A stretch of DNA of 64,000 bases from Opitutales bacterium (GTDB lineage: Bacteria > Verrucomicrobiota > Verrucomicrobiia > Opitutales > UBA953): NCBI GenBank assembly GCA_017531845.1, contig JAFXKI010000004.1:1-64000 (forward strand), read 5' to 3'. The first letter of the stretch is position 1. Every line of letters begins with the position of its first letter. Below the pieces are notes generated by a model. That model ran no database searches. It was not told the origin of the DNA and saw nothing but the letters and a program-made list of their open reading frames with translations. Positions 53,453 to 63,729 of this stretch are shown piece by piece. Made by a program: the position numbers and the translations under genes.

Positions 53453-54565
53453 TTATTTTTTTATCAGCTCCACGGTTCGGGTCGGGAACGCGAAGCGGAT
53501 TTCGGCGGCATTGAATCGGCGCAGAATTTCGAGATTTACGAAGTGTGCGAAAGCATTGGCGGCGGAAATATCGGAGCCCGAAAAAGCGTAAATTACGCGA
53601 ATGTTTAAGGTGGAGTCCGTAAAGTCGCTAAAAAACACGGCGGGAACGCTTCCGGCTTCCAGTTTTCCGGAATTGTTTAAAACGGATTTTACGATTTCGA
53701 CGGCTTCTTCGATTTTTTCCGGCGAAGTATCGTAAGTAAGACCGAGATTTATCACGCGGCGAATTTTTTCGCGCGAAGAAATGGTGGTGATTGCGCGATT
53801 GGCGAGATCTGCGTTCGGAATCGAAATTTCGTGATCTTCGATTGTGCGCAGTCGCGTGGATCTCAAGCCGATTTCGACTACGGTTGCCGGCGTTCCCGTG
53901 CCGATATCAACAATATCGCCGACGGTAAAGGGGCGATCGATAACGAGCATCGCCGTACCGAAAAAGTTTTTCACGGTATCCTGCGAAGCGAGGCTGAGCG
54001 CGAGTCCGCCGATTCCTATCATGGTAAGAATTTCCGCCGGTTGCGTATCCGTCAGCACGCGCACGACAAGTAAAATTCCCCAAAACAGGATAAGGATTTT
54101 CAGGACTGCGCCTGCCAGCGGTGCGAGCGAGGCGAACGCCGCGCTTCCCGTGTGTTTTTCCGCATATTTTCGAATAAAACGAATCGGCAAAAGCACAAGA
54201 TGCCACAGCAGTTGCGTTTGCGCGATGATGATTAAAATCCAAAATGCGCGGTCGAGCAAAGAAGCGGCGGCGAGCATATTTGCCGCTTCGTTTTCGGCGG
54301 GAACGGGAAAAAGCAGCAGGCGATACGCAAGCACGCCGCCCGCCAAGCCCGAAACCGGAAGCATCCGGAAAACGGAATTTAAAACAATAAACGCAGCTCC
54401 GAAGCGACCGCGAAGCCAAGCTTGTAGCTTTTCGGAAAATTTCAAAAGAGCACGCGAGGCGATTTTTCCGGCAGAAAAACCGACGAGTGCCAAAGCAAGA
54501 AACATCAGCGTATCAAGCCCGCTCGGGAACGCGGTTTTTACGGTTTGAACAAATGAAACTTCCAT
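53453..54565 (-). CDS. Small-conductance mechanosensitive channel (MscS family)
   Basis: A 370-residue channel with about four N-terminal TM helices, the pore helix region IGIGGLALSLASQDTVKNFF, then the MscS beta domain (PFTVGDIVDIGTGTPATVVE, GLRSTRLRTIEDHEISIPNA) and the C-terminal alpha-beta part. Opens under membrane tension in osmotic downshock. No operon partner is clear; murC-murB lies 39 bp upstream on the same strand. Confidence 0.93.
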   Translation of the reverse strand: MEVSFVQTVKTAFPSGLDTLMFLALALVGFSAGKIASRALLKFSEKLQAWLRGRFGAAFIVLNSVFRMLPVSGLAGGVLAYRLLLFPVPAENEAANMLAAASLLDRAFWILIIIAQTQLLWHLVLLPIRFIRKYAEKHTGSAAFASLAPLAGAVLKILILFWGILLVVRVLTDTQPAEILTMIGIGGLALSLASQDTVKNFFGTAMLVIDRPFTVGDIVDIGTGTPATVVEIGLRSTRLRTIEDHEISIPNADLANRAITTISSREKIRRVINLGLTYDTSPEKIEEAVEIVKSVLNNSGKLEAGSVPAVFFSDFTDSTLNIRVIYAFSGSDISAANAFAHFVNLEILRRFNAAEIRFAFPTRTVELIKK

Positions 54566-54604
54566 TTTTTACTTCGGAATTAAAAATCAAAAAAGCCCTT
54601 GTGA

Positions 54605-56962
54605 TTAAAGTTCTTTTTCCCAGGACGAACCCAACAAAACGATTTCGGGAACGAGATCGATTCCGGATTCCGCTTTCACGATTCCGTGAACGCGGCGTAC
54701 AAGCGAAAGAACGTCTGCCGCTTTGGCTCCTTCTTTTGCGATAATGAAATTGGCGTGAATATCCGAGATTTCCGCGCCGCCGACGCTTGAGCCTTTGAGC
54801 CCGAGATTATCGATGAGCTTTCCGGCGGAAATGCCCGTGGGATTCCTGAACGTGCAGCCGGCAGAGCGTTCCCGCGGCTGAGAATCGCGCCGCACCTCGG
54901 CATAAGCGGAAGTAACTTTTTGAATATCCTCAAGCGAGCGGTGCTCTTTGGAGCCCAAAACGGCACTGAGGACGATGGCACCGTGGAGTTCCGGGCAATC
55001 GCGATAAACGGGATTCATCTGTTCGCGCCGAGCTTCATGGCGCGTGCCGTCGGGCATAATCCATTCAACGGATTCGACGACATCGAAAATCGAAGCTCCC
55101 ATCGCGCCGGCGTTCATCCGCAATGCGCCGCCAAGCGTTCCCGGGATTCCTTCCAAAAACTCGAAGCCGCCCAAGCCTTCGCGCATTGCAAATCCGCACA
55201 GTTCCTTGAGCTTCGTTCCCGCGCCGACACGGATACGGTCGCGCCCGTCCGATGCCGTTTCCGCACCCGGGTCGAAACCTCGGCGAACGCGCCTTGCGCC
55301 GCGCCACGCCGGCTGGGAAAGCCGGATCACCAAGCCGGGAAAGCCTTCGTCTGCAACGAGAAGATTGGATCCGCGCCCGAGCACAAAAACCGGAATTTCG
55401 TAAACGGCGGCGCCGCGAAGAAGCACCTCAAGCTCGTTCACGTTTGCGGGTTCGGCGTAAAAACGAGCGTTCCCGCCGAGCCCCAACGTTGTCATTTTCC
55501 CAATGGATTTATCTTCTTCAAAGAGAGTATCCGCCGGCAAAAGCCGTTTCATGCGTTGAGCAAAGCCTTCCGAATCTCCGCGCGTGCGGGAGGCTTCTTT
55601 GAGCCACAATTCCCGCACAAAAACGGCGGCGGCGATGCGGTCAATATCGCCCGCGCCGATGAACGCGACGAGGGTTTCCGTTGCCTCGCTTTCGGCAGCA
55701 ATTTCCCGCAGGCGGGCGTGAAGTCCCGCCGTATTCGAATACAAATGAATGCTTCCCGTTCCCGCCGGAATGTTGGCGAGAATGTCCGCAGCATCGCCAC
55801 CGGGAACGTGAGCCTCTCCGGCGGAATAAACCGGCATCAGTAAAGTTTCATCCGCAACGGAAAGGGCTTTTGCAAATTCCGATGCGTATTGCCTTGTGCG
55901 GGAATACCGATGCGGTTGAAAAACGGCGACGACTCGCCCGAGGTGCGTTTCCCGCAAAAGCCGCAAAAGCGCGGATATTTCCGTCGGGTGGTGCGCATAA
56001 TCTGCAATGACCTTAAGGCGATTTCCGCGATAAAGCACATCTTGACGCCGACGCATTCCGGAAAATTTTCCGAGCGGCTCTACGCCGATTTTTCCGTTTC
56101 CGATATAGGCGGTAGCGGCGAGTGCCAAAACCGCATTCATGATGTTGAAACGTCCGGCAACGGGAAGTGTCAGCGTTCCCGTATTAAATTTTCCGCCGAG
56201 TTCCACGACGGTTTCGCTGTTTCCCGCCCGCAAAACCCGAAATGCGTAATCGCCGCTCGGTCCGACCTTGAACACGGGAACTTCAACAGATGAGGCAATA
56301 CGCTCAAGCCGCGCAGAATTTTCCGGAATAAAAACGGCTTTTCGCGTTCTTAAAAATAAATCGCGAAACGTTTTTTCCAAATCTTCCTCGCAGCGATAAT
56401 AGTCCGGATGATCCCAATCAAGATTAACGGCAACTGTAATTTCGGGGGAAAAATTGGAGATTGTGCCGTCGCTTTCATCCACTTCGGCGACTACCCAATC
56501 CGTTGCCGAGGAAAAATGCGCCGGCGGCTGAGACGGATTCCTGTAGAGACCGCCGAGCACATAGCCGATGTCCGTTCCCGCCGCTATAAGGGATTGAGCG
56601 AGCATGCCGCTCGTGGTTGTTTTCCCGTGACTTCCGCAGACGGCTACCAGTTTTTTCGATGCCACGCGCTCGGCGAGAAGTTCCCCGCGGCGCACCATGC
56701 GCATACCGCGTTCCCGCGCCAAATCGTAGAGCGGGTGCCCGGGCTTGACGGCACTGGAACGCCCGACGAGAGCAACCTCCAAATCCGGGGTGGAGGTCAG
56801 TCGCACACCCGCTTTTTCCAAAAATGCGAGCATGGGAGAATCTGTTGCGTCGTCCCAACCGGAAATATCCCATCCTTCCTCGCACATGTAAACGGCGAGC
56901 GGACCTACACCCATTCCGCAAACTCCGAGAAGCCATGCGGATTTTTCAGTCGAAATACTCAT
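54605..56962 (-). CDS. murC-murB: Fused UDP-MurNAc-alanine ligase / UDP-MurNAc dehydrogenase (MurC-MurB)
   Basis: Bifunctional peptidoglycan enzyme of 785 residues. Residues 1-460 are MurC: N-terminal GVCGMGVGPLAVYM, ATP loop GSHGKTTTSGML (110-121), NLDWDHPDYY and ADYAHHPTEI. From about 485 MurB follows: NVNELEVLLRGAAVYEIPVF, GRGSNLLVADEGFPGL, LEGIPGTLGGALRMNAGAMG and the catalytic RERSAGCTFRNPTG and AEISDIHANFI. Such fusions are known in the PVC group. Downstream of murG in the dcw-type cluster. Confidence 0.95.
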   Translation of the reverse strand: MSISTEKSAWLLGVCGMGVGPLAVYMCEEGWDISGWDDATDSPMLAFLEKAGVRLTSTPDLEVALVGRSSAVKPGHPLYDLARERGMRMVRRGELLAERVASKKLVAVCGSHGKTTTSGMLAQSLIAAGTDIGYVLGGLYRNPSQPPAHFSSATDWVVAEVDESDGTISNFSPEITVAVNLDWDHPDYYRCEEDLEKTFRDLFLRTRKAVFIPENSARLERIASSVEVPVFKVGPSGDYAFRVLRAGNSETVVELGGKFNTGTLTLPVAGRFNIMNAVLALAATAYIGNGKIGVEPLGKFSGMRRRQDVLYRGNRLKVIADYAHHPTEISALLRLLRETHLGRVVAVFQPHRYSRTRQYASEFAKALSVADETLLMPVYSAGEAHVPGGDAADILANIPAGTGSIHLYSNTAGLHARLREIAAESEATETLVAFIGAGDIDRIAAAVFVRELWLKEASRTRGDSEGFAQRMKRLLPADTLFEEDKSIGKMTTLGLGGNARFYAEPANVNELEVLLRGAAVYEIPVFVLGRGSNLLVADEGFPGLVIRLSQPAWRGARRVRRGFDPGAETASDGRDRIRVGAGTKLKELCGFAMREGLGGFEFLEGIPGTLGGALRMNAGAMGASIFDVVESVEWIMPDGTRHEARREQMNPVYRDCPELHGAIVLSAVLGSKEHRSLEDIQKVTSAYAEVRRDSQPRERSAGCTFRNPTGISAGKLIDNLGLKGSSVGGAEISDIHANFIIAKEGAKAADVLSLVRRVHGIVKAESGIDLVPEIVLLGSSWEKEL

Positions 56963-57053
56963 TTTTAGGTTGGAAATCAGTTTGCGAAAATTATGAACAG
57001 ATTAGGTTTTTGCGGGATGAAAGTCTCTTTCCGTTCGGAATTTCATTGAGCTT

Positions 57054-58178
57054 TTATGCCTGTTCTGCACGGATAATTTTTCGTTCCTTAGTGGCGTAGT
57101 GCACGAGGTCGGAAACAACATTGTCCCAAACGTATTCGCGCGACAGTTTTTCGATATTTTCGCGGAAACGCGGCAACAGATCTTTATCGGAAATAATTTC
57201 GAGAACGATACTCGTAAGTGAGTCGATCTCGGATTGCGGCACCATTATTCCCGCGCCTTTTTCCTGATAATATTTTGCGTTTGCCGCCTGATGATTATCT
57301 GCGGCAAACGGATAAGGAACGAGAATTGCGGGAACGCGGCAAGCGATGCACTCCGCAAGCGTTCCCGCGCCTGCACGGGAAATAACAATATCTGCGGCGG
57401 AAAGAGCTTCCGCCATCGTATCGCAGAAAGGAATAAACCGGGCAACAACGGGCGCTCCGGAAGCGGAAGTTTTTTCGATAAGTGCGTCTTTAATATCCTT
57501 TCCCGGCCCCGTCACGCAAAGCACGGAAATGCCGGCAGCGGAAAATTGTTCCCAAGCGGACAAAATCCAATCGTTGAGAGGTTTTGCTCCTTGGCTTCCG
57601 CCGAAAATCGCCAAAAGCCTACCGTGTTCCGGGAAACCGAGCATTCGGCGGCATTCCGCCTTATCAAGCGGCTTAATTTCGCGTCTCACCGGAAATCCCG
57701 CAGAGCGGAAAACCAAGGGAGAAAGTCCCTTTACACGAACTCCCGGAGGAAGATAAACCCGTGTCGAGATTCTGGAAATCCAGCGCACCGCCTTGCCCGG
57801 AATGCGGTTTGCCTCATGCAAAATAACGGGAATGAAAAGCACTTTACACACAAGCGCCATTCCCAAAGTCATAAACCCGCCAAAGCTGACATAAGCCGCC
57901 GGGCGATTTTTCAGAAGAAAAGCAAACGCGAACGCAATCGCCGAGCATTGCGAACAAAAAAACCGAAACAGCCCCATCGGCGAAAAATCCAGCCCCGCGC
58001 CCGGTGCCCGACGAAATTCCAACTGCGGATATTTTTCCAAGAGCCGCGCATCTATCTTCTTTCGGCTCACGATCAGAACACAACGGTAGCCGAGATCCGT
58101 GAGGCGTTCCGCAAGTGCAATCCCCGGCGATAAGTGTCCGCCGGTTCCCCCGCAAGCAATAACGAATGTTTTTCTCAT
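57054..58178 (-). CDS. murG: UDP-GlcNAc:lipid I transferase MurG
   Basis: GT28 glycosyltransferase completing lipid II, 374 residues. N-terminal ACGGTGGHLSPGIALAE, middle LHEANRIPGKA, donor site FGGSQGAKPLNDW, and VISRAGAGTLAECIA and PYPFAADNHQAANAKYY. Standard length. 18 bp downstream of ftsW. Confidence 0.96.
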   Translation of the reverse strand: MRKTFVIACGGTGGHLSPGIALAERLTDLGYRCVLIVSRKKIDARLLEKYPQLEFRRAPGAGLDFSPMGLFRFFCSQCSAIAFAFAFLLKNRPAAYVSFGGFMTLGMALVCKVLFIPVILHEANRIPGKAVRWISRISTRVYLPPGVRVKGLSPLVFRSAGFPVRREIKPLDKAECRRMLGFPEHGRLLAIFGGSQGAKPLNDWILSAWEQFSAAGISVLCVTGPGKDIKDALIEKTSASGAPVVARFIPFCDTMAEALSAADIVISRAGAGTLAECIACRVPAILVPYPFAADNHQAANAKYYQEKGAGIMVPQSEIDSLTSIVLEIISDKDLLPRFRENIEKLSREYVWDNVVSDLVHYATKERKIIRAEQA

Positions 58179-58196
58179 AAATAAAATCCGATTTTT

Positions 58197-59468
58197 TTAA
58201 ACGGTATCGCGCTCCCCGTTAAATGCCGGCAACGGGAACGCGCTTCGACGCCAACTCCGCATCGCATTGAGCATCATTCCGGTCAGCGAAAACATTACGA
58301 CAATATTACTGCCGCCGTAGCTGACAAAAGGAAGCGACATCCCTTTCGTGGGCAGCATTCCCGTCACCACGCCCATATTGATAAGCGCCTGCAAAACAAT
58401 GAAAAGTAAAGCTCCCAAGCAAATATTGAAGTAAAAAACATCCGGAATGCGGCGAAGCCTGAAAATCACGACCAGAAAAATTAACAGAAAAACGAGCACC
58501 ACCGTGGAAGCGAAAACGAAACCGAGCTCCTCTCCGACAACGGCGAAAACAAAGTCCGTATGCGCTTCCGGAAGGAAGTAACGATACTGCACACCGTTTC
58601 CCAAGCCCTCGCCTTTCCAGCCGCCGCCGCCGAACGCCAGCAATGCCTGCCAGAGCTGGTAGCCTTCCTCCAGCTTTGTTCCCTCGGGATCTAAAAATGC
58701 CGTAATTCGCTTCAAGCGGTTCGGCCAAAAATAAACGACTGCCGAAAACGCCGCCAAGCCGGCTGTCACGACGGGAACGAGGTAAGCTAAACGGGCACCG
58801 GAAAGGAAAAGCATGGAAAAACCGACGGCAGCGCAAAGAGCCATTGTACCCAAGTCCGGACCCAACGCCACGAGCCCGCAAAGCAACCCGATGATGAGGC
58901 ACGGATTAATGAATCCGAAAAACAAATCTCCGAGAAACTCGGATGTCGGAATACAAAAATGTTTAGGTTTCCACCACGTTATTTTCGCATGTTGTAAAAA
59001 ACGTTGCGCTTCCGCGAGATAGTGAGCAAGAGCGAAAACAAGCGTGATTTTTGCAAAGTCGCTCGCCTGAAACCGAAGAAAGCCTAAATTAATCCAGCGC
59101 CAAGAGCCGTTCACTTCCACACCCGGGAACGTCGAGCCGAAAAATTTTACCCCGGGAATCGCAACCCGCGCGCAAATCAGCAAAACACAAGCCAACCCGA
59201 CAATCCACCACACATATTTTCGCAACTTTTGCAAGTTCACCTTGTAAAAGAAAAATCCTGCGATCATCGCGGGCACAAGGTAGATCAGTTGCATCCGAAA
59301 CGTATAGAGCGGATCATGCTCCAGGCGCATGGACTCCCGCAAATACTGACCGGCGCTCGTCTGTATTACCAAACCGAAAGTCGCCAACACCAGAACAAAG
59401 AAAACGACAATCCCCGCATCTGTATCGAAGCGGGGAAAGCCGGAAGAGGAGCCGGGACGCTCAGACAT
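58197..59468 (-). CDS. ftsW: Lipid II polymerase / cell division protein FtsW
   Basis: SEDS-family protein of 423 residues with about ten TM helices. FLRFQASDFAKITLVFALAH, ALGPDLGTMALCAAVGFSML, WQALLAFGGGGWKGEGLGNG, HTDFVFAVVGEELGF and LPFVSYGGSNIVV are SEDS motifs, with the catalytic Asp in the loop before QALL. Could in principle be RodA, but the position next to murG favours FtsW. Confidence 0.93.
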   Translation of the reverse strand: MSERPGSSSGFPRFDTDAGIVVFFVLVLATFGLVIQTSAGQYLRESMRLEHDPLYTFRMQLIYLVPAMIAGFFFYKVNLQKLRKYVWWIVGLACVLLICARVAIPGVKFFGSTFPGVEVNGSWRWINLGFLRFQASDFAKITLVFALAHYLAEAQRFLQHAKITWWKPKHFCIPTSEFLGDLFFGFINPCLIIGLLCGLVALGPDLGTMALCAAVGFSMLFLSGARLAYLVPVVTAGLAAFSAVVYFWPNRLKRITAFLDPEGTKLEEGYQLWQALLAFGGGGWKGEGLGNGVQYRYFLPEAHTDFVFAVVGEELGFVFASTVVLVFLLIFLVVIFRLRRIPDVFYFNICLGALLFIVLQALINMGVVTGMLPTKGMSLPFVSYGGSNIVVMFSLTGMMLNAMRSWRRSAFPLPAFNGERDTV

Positions 59469-59505
59469 TAATTCGAATCCTTATTCGAATTGAACCCGGA
59501 AAAAA

Positions 59506-60393
59506 CTATTTTGCCGGCGTTCCCGTTGCCGGACCGGAGGACTCGGACTTGTCCGCCGAAAAAGAAGAACCGAACTCTCCGAAACCGCCTTCAGGCATTC
59601 CGAAATTTTCTTCAGCATCTGCAGTTTCGGCAGATTCCTTCTTTTCCTCAGGAGCTTTTTCGGGTTCCGATTTCTCGGGAACGCCCTCCGCCGGAGCAAC
59701 CGCTTTCGGAGCTTCCTCAGACGCGACCTGCGCTTCCTTTTTTTCTTCCTCCGTCGATTCCGGTTTTTTCTGTTCCTTGGACGGAATCACCAGCTTTTGC
59801 CCCACGAAAATCGTGTCTTTTTTCAAGTTGTTTGCCTTCTTCAGCTGAGCAACGGAAACTTTGTGCTTTTGGGCAATCGTTCCGAGAACATCACCTTTTT
59901 TAACGATGTAAACATCACCGGAAACCGCAACTTTTTCTTCCTTAGCTTTCGGTTTCGGTGCCGGGATCGTCAGCTTTTGTCCTTCAAAAATCATGCCATT
60001 GAGGGAAATGCCGTTCGCATCCGCAATCTCTTTCGGTGTTACACCGTGGCGGACAGCGATTGTTGAAAGCATATCGCCCTTCTGAACGCGGTAAACCGTC
60101 GCTTTTCCCGTAGTTTCGGAAGCGACCGGAGCCGGAGCCGTTTTTCCTTCCGCAGGAACAGCTTTCTTTTTTTCCGGAACGGAGGCGGCGGGAACGGCGG
60201 AAGCCGGAGCCGGTGTCGACGAAGCGGGCTTTGCAACCGCCGGTCCGGATTTGCGCGCGCCACCGGAATAAATACTCGTGTCGCTGTGCCAGGTATCGGA
60301 GCCGCTTTCAGGTCCGCGGCAACCGTTGACAAGAAGGAGGAATACGCAAATGTGAGCGAATACAACTCCGGAAACTGTGAGCAGGGATCTCAT
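59506..60393 (-). CDS. LysM-domain lipoprotein
   Basis: A 295-residue protein with a lipobox (LLLVNGC, Cys25), a Pro/Ala/Lys linker, two LysM domains (about 101-144, YRVQKGDMLSTIAVRHGV; about 162-205, YIVKKGDVLGTIAQKHKV) and an acidic Glu/Lys/Pro-rich tail of about 90 residues. LysM binds peptidoglycan; no catalytic domain is present. It heads the ftsW-murG-murC/B run, so a division or wall role is likely. Confidence 0.88.
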   Translation of the reverse strand: MRSLLTVSGVVFAHICVFLLLVNGCRGPESGSDTWHSDTSIYSGGARKSGPAVAKPASSTPAPASAVPAASVPEKKKAVPAEGKTAPAPVASETTGKATVYRVQKGDMLSTIAVRHGVTPKEIADANGISLNGMIFEGQKLTIPAPKPKAKEEKVAVSGDVYIVKKGDVLGTIAQKHKVSVAQLKKANNLKKDTIFVGQKLVIPSKEQKKPESTEEEKKEAQVASEEAPKAVAPAEGVPEKSEPEKAPEEKKESAETADAEENFGMPEGGFGEFGSSFSADKSESSGPATGTPAK

Positions 60394-60819
60394 GAAGGTT
60401 TTATTTTTTTTAATGAATGGATTGCAAGAAAACGGGAATCTGAAGACGGGTTCTCATTTATCTTGTTTGACAGAAGTTTTGTAATTTTTTTATGAAAAGT
60501 CGAAACTATTTTTATGTTATTCACAAAAGTTTTATCCACATACAAAAACTTTCCGTTTTTATGTGAATAACCATTCCAAGCCTTTTAAAATAAAGGTTTT
60601 CTTTGTTAATTTTTACGGAATAACCTCCGAATTTTAAAAGTTATTCACATTTATTCTCAGGTTTCCGTGGTAATATCTTTGTGAATAACCTTAAACTTCG
60701 GCTTTGAAGTATCGCGTATTCGTTTCGCCGACCGTAAAGATAAAAACTTCAAAGAGCAATCCTATTTTCTACTTTTATGGTAATATTTTTTAGAGAACCC
60801 AAATGTTGCTATTTTGATG
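60394..60819. other. AT-rich gene-free region with five DnaA-box-like 9-mers
   Basis: One perfect TTATCCACA (60532-60540, +) and four TTATTCACA (60517-60525 +, 60562-60570 -, 60641-60649 +, 60680-60688 -) lie within 172 bp. The surroundings are AT-rich. This looks like an origin or a DnaA-binding regulatory site; the flanking genes are both on the minus strand, and no dnaA/dnaN is in the window. Confidence 0.5.
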
Positions 60820-63729
60820 TTAGTCTTCTTTATCTTCGAAATCGTCGGATTCGGGATCGTAAATGGATTTGGGAATTGCCCAAGACCAAATACGATGAAG
60901 TTTCGGAGCAATTTTCCATTCCGGATTTTCCAAGGTTCCGCTGATTTTTACGGGAAGCAATTGGGTCGATGAAGAACCCCATTCCACGAATTTTCCGATG
61001 AGCGGTATTTGGGTGCCGCGCAGATTTCTAAATATCGCCTCGCCGTCGATTGAAAAATCGGCGAGAGAAAGATCTGCCTGAATATCGATTTCCCCGCTGT
61101 CTCCGAAAATGCGCGTATCCGGCAAATGAATCATCCCGTTATTGATGGAATAAGTCCCTTCTGCCCTATCCATCGGGAACGTCGTCAAATCTATTTTCAA
61201 AGAGGAAAGTAGCTTTGAGAATCCGCCGAAGATTTGAAGATTGAACAGATTTTCGTCTTCAACGAAAAATTTTCCCGTTGCCGAAAGAGAGCGAATATCC
61301 GGAAGCGTAATCGAACCCGCAAAAGACGCATTGATTACGGAAGTATCTTTGTGTTCGGAAAGTTCTGCTTCGGCGGGTGCATTTTTTTCGGTAGAAATTT
61401 CGCCTTCAAGTTTTGCAATTGTGTCGAAAAGGCGGGAACGCCGAATGTTTTCCAATTCCAAGTCGAGCTCGACCCGAGTATTTTCCGAGCCTGTTCCGTC
61501 TTCCGGAAGTTCCACGCGGATTTTTCCGGAAACGAGTCCTTCTTCCACTTCGGCAAAAAACGGACCGCCGACAAAAACGACGCCGTTATCGTAGAGGATT
61601 TCACCTCTAAAACTGTCCCCTTCTATTCCGAAAACGGAAAACGCTCCGGGAAGCTCTCCGTGGACCTGAACGGCAAGGCGATCCGGGTAATACGCCGGAT
61701 CTCCGCTGAGGTATCCGCAGACGATTCCCGTTCCCGCCTCATCGGTTTCAATTCCGGAGAGAGCTTCCGGCAAACCTTCTCCCACGATTTGAAAAACATC
61801 TTTAGGCGGCATGGAACCGTCGAACAAAAAGCGAAAATCGCGGTAGTGGTATTCCGGCTCCATTGCGTAGTGCCATTGCAAATTACCGAAAGCGAAATCC
61901 TCTCCTCTTTTAAAACGCATATCAAACGCGGTAATCAGGAGCGGATCCTCATAAACGCGCAGAGAAACTTCGTCTATAAGCACTCCGTTCCCGTAGCATT
62001 TTTCACCGGCAATAGCACCGAAAACGTATTCCCAGCGTTCGCCCCAGCGCCCGTAAACGTCAATGTCGGCACGGGGGCGCTTTTCGCTCGGAGCTTTTTT
62101 CAAATCGCGCCAAATTCTTTCCCAGAACCAGCCGAGACGTCCGTCGATGTATTCCGGATCGACGGAACCCCAGGTGCGCACCCGAAATTTTCCGTCGTCG
62201 GCAAATTCAAAAAACATGTCCGCATAAGCTGCGAAATCGGAACCGATAGCCGTAACATTCGGCAGTCGAATTTCCTCCGGAGAAAGCGTTCCCGCGACGC
62301 GTAAACCGCAGAGATGAATATTTTCAAAAACCGTTTCTCCGGCAAAAAAATTAAAATTTGTATTTTCGAAATTAAAATCCGGTCCCAGAGTCAAGGTTCC
62401 CCGAAATTGCGGATTTTCGGTAAACTTTAGTGCTTTTACTTCATCCCGCAGAGCGATTGCGCGCAACTGAGGAAATTTCCAGATTAAGTTCGGATCAGCG
62501 GAAATGTCGTAAGAGAGTTCCAACGCCGGGGTTTCCTGTGCGGAAAAAAGCGTTCCCGCGCAGACAAGTGCAGTTTTTTCCAAAACAACATTTACTTTGA
62601 AATCGAAATTTCCCGAAAAATCAAAATTTTCCGTTGAAGCAACCTCACCGATTAAAGCTTCTAAATTTAATTCTCCCTGCCTTAAATTCACCAAGCGAAA
62701 ACGATCCGCGCGCAAAAAAATCCGTTCAGGAATTTGAAAATCTTTATGATACAAATTCAATTTGGGAAGGCTTGAAAAAAGGGTTACTCGTTTTGCGCTT
62801 CCGAGAATTTCTTCAGTAAAAAGATTTCCCGATTCAAAGCTTGTATTTTCAGCAAAAATACAAAGCGGAGAATCAAACACCACGTCGCCGGTCAAAAAAT
62901 CGAAAGAGATTTTTTGTTCAATCGAAATGTTTTTTAAATGTATTTTTTCATTAAAATTCAATTCCCGAAAAAGAGCCGCGGTATCGAACACAAGCGAGTT
63001 TTCCGCAAAGCTCATTTCCGCAGTCAGTTCACAGGAATTGAGTAAGGACCGGAGATTTTGAGTCCGAAAAATTTCGGATATTTCTCCTGCAAAACGCGTT
63101 ATTCCGACAGTCGGTTTTTCGGAAACGGCGTCTTGAATTTTTCTTTCGGATTCCCGGAAATCCGAAATTCTCAAGGTTTCGGAAAGTATAGCCGCTTCCG
63201 GAATTTTCCCATAGACGACAATTTTTGCGTTCCCGAGGCAAAATTCAGCGGAATCCACGCAAACGTTGCCGTCTTTTCGCCGCAAAATCAATGTTCCGTC
63301 CGAAAAAATAACATCTTCCTTACCTGTCGGAGAATTTGACGCAGGACAAATAAATTTCGCTCCGTCCACGTAAACAAAACGAGGCATCGGATTTCCGGAA
63401 ATCAGCGCATCCGGTCCCAGTTTCACGGCACAACGCCGAATTTTCAAAAATGAATCGGAATTGGTTGCACCGACGGAAATTCCCTTCGCCGTAAGCACGG
63501 TTAAATTACGCAGGCGCACATCCTCGATTGAACAATAAGTGCCTTCCGATTCTAATTTTTTCAAAAAATATTTTACGATGAAATCGGGAACGCGAACTTC
63601 GGAAACGGAAATGTAAAGTAATCCGACCTGAATCCCCAGAAGCAATGCCAATAAAATCCAGAGCCTTTTTGCAAGCCCTGCAATCACGCAAAAAATTTTA
63701 CTTCTGACTTTATTTTCGTCCGGCATCAA
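60820..63729 (-). CDS. AsmA-like (DUF3971/TamB-type) large envelope protein
   Basis: A 969-residue protein with one N-terminal TM helix (LWILLALLLGIQVGLLYISV) followed by long repetitive beta sequence, consistent with the elongated AsmA/TamB beta-taco lipid-transport folds. The C-terminal stretch fits the AsmA-like module: INASFAGSITLPDIRSLSAT, FGGFSKLLSSLKIDLTTFPM, TYSINNGMIHLPDTRIFGDS, and PVKISGTLENPEWKIAPK. It precedes the possible origin region; its own upstream DNA is very AT-rich. Confidence 0.72.
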   Translation of the reverse strand: MMPDENKVRSKIFCVIAGLAKRLWILLALLLGIQVGLLYISVSEVRVPDFIVKYFLKKLESEGTYCSIEDVRLRNLTVLTAKGISVGATNSDSFLKIRRCAVKLGPDALISGNPMPRFVYVDGAKFICPASNSPTGKEDVIFSDGTLILRRKDGNVCVDSAEFCLGNAKIVVYGKIPEAAILSETLRISDFRESERKIQDAVSEKPTVGITRFAGEISEIFRTQNLRSLLNSCELTAEMSFAENSLVFDTAALFRELNFNEKIHLKNISIEQKISFDFLTGDVVFDSPLCIFAENTSFESGNLFTEEILGSAKRVTLFSSLPKLNLYHKDFQIPERIFLRADRFRLVNLRQGELNLEALIGEVASTENFDFSGNFDFKVNVVLEKTALVCAGTLFSAQETPALELSYDISADPNLIWKFPQLRAIALRDEVKALKFTENPQFRGTLTLGPDFNFENTNFNFFAGETVFENIHLCGLRVAGTLSPEEIRLPNVTAIGSDFAAYADMFFEFADDGKFRVRTWGSVDPEYIDGRLGWFWERIWRDLKKAPSEKRPRADIDVYGRWGERWEYVFGAIAGEKCYGNGVLIDEVSLRVYEDPLLITAFDMRFKRGEDFAFGNLQWHYAMEPEYHYRDFRFLFDGSMPPKDVFQIVGEGLPEALSGIETDEAGTGIVCGYLSGDPAYYPDRLAVQVHGELPGAFSVFGIEGDSFRGEILYDNGVVFVGGPFFAEVEEGLVSGKIRVELPEDGTGSENTRVELDLELENIRRSRLFDTIAKLEGEISTEKNAPAEAELSEHKDTSVINASFAGSITLPDIRSLSATGKFFVEDENLFNLQIFGGFSKLLSSLKIDLTTFPMDRAEGTYSINNGMIHLPDTRIFGDSGEIDIQADLSLADFSIDGEAIFRNLRGTQIPLIGKFVEWGSSSTQLLPVKISGTLENPEWKIAPKLHRIWSWAIPKSIYDPESDDFEDKED

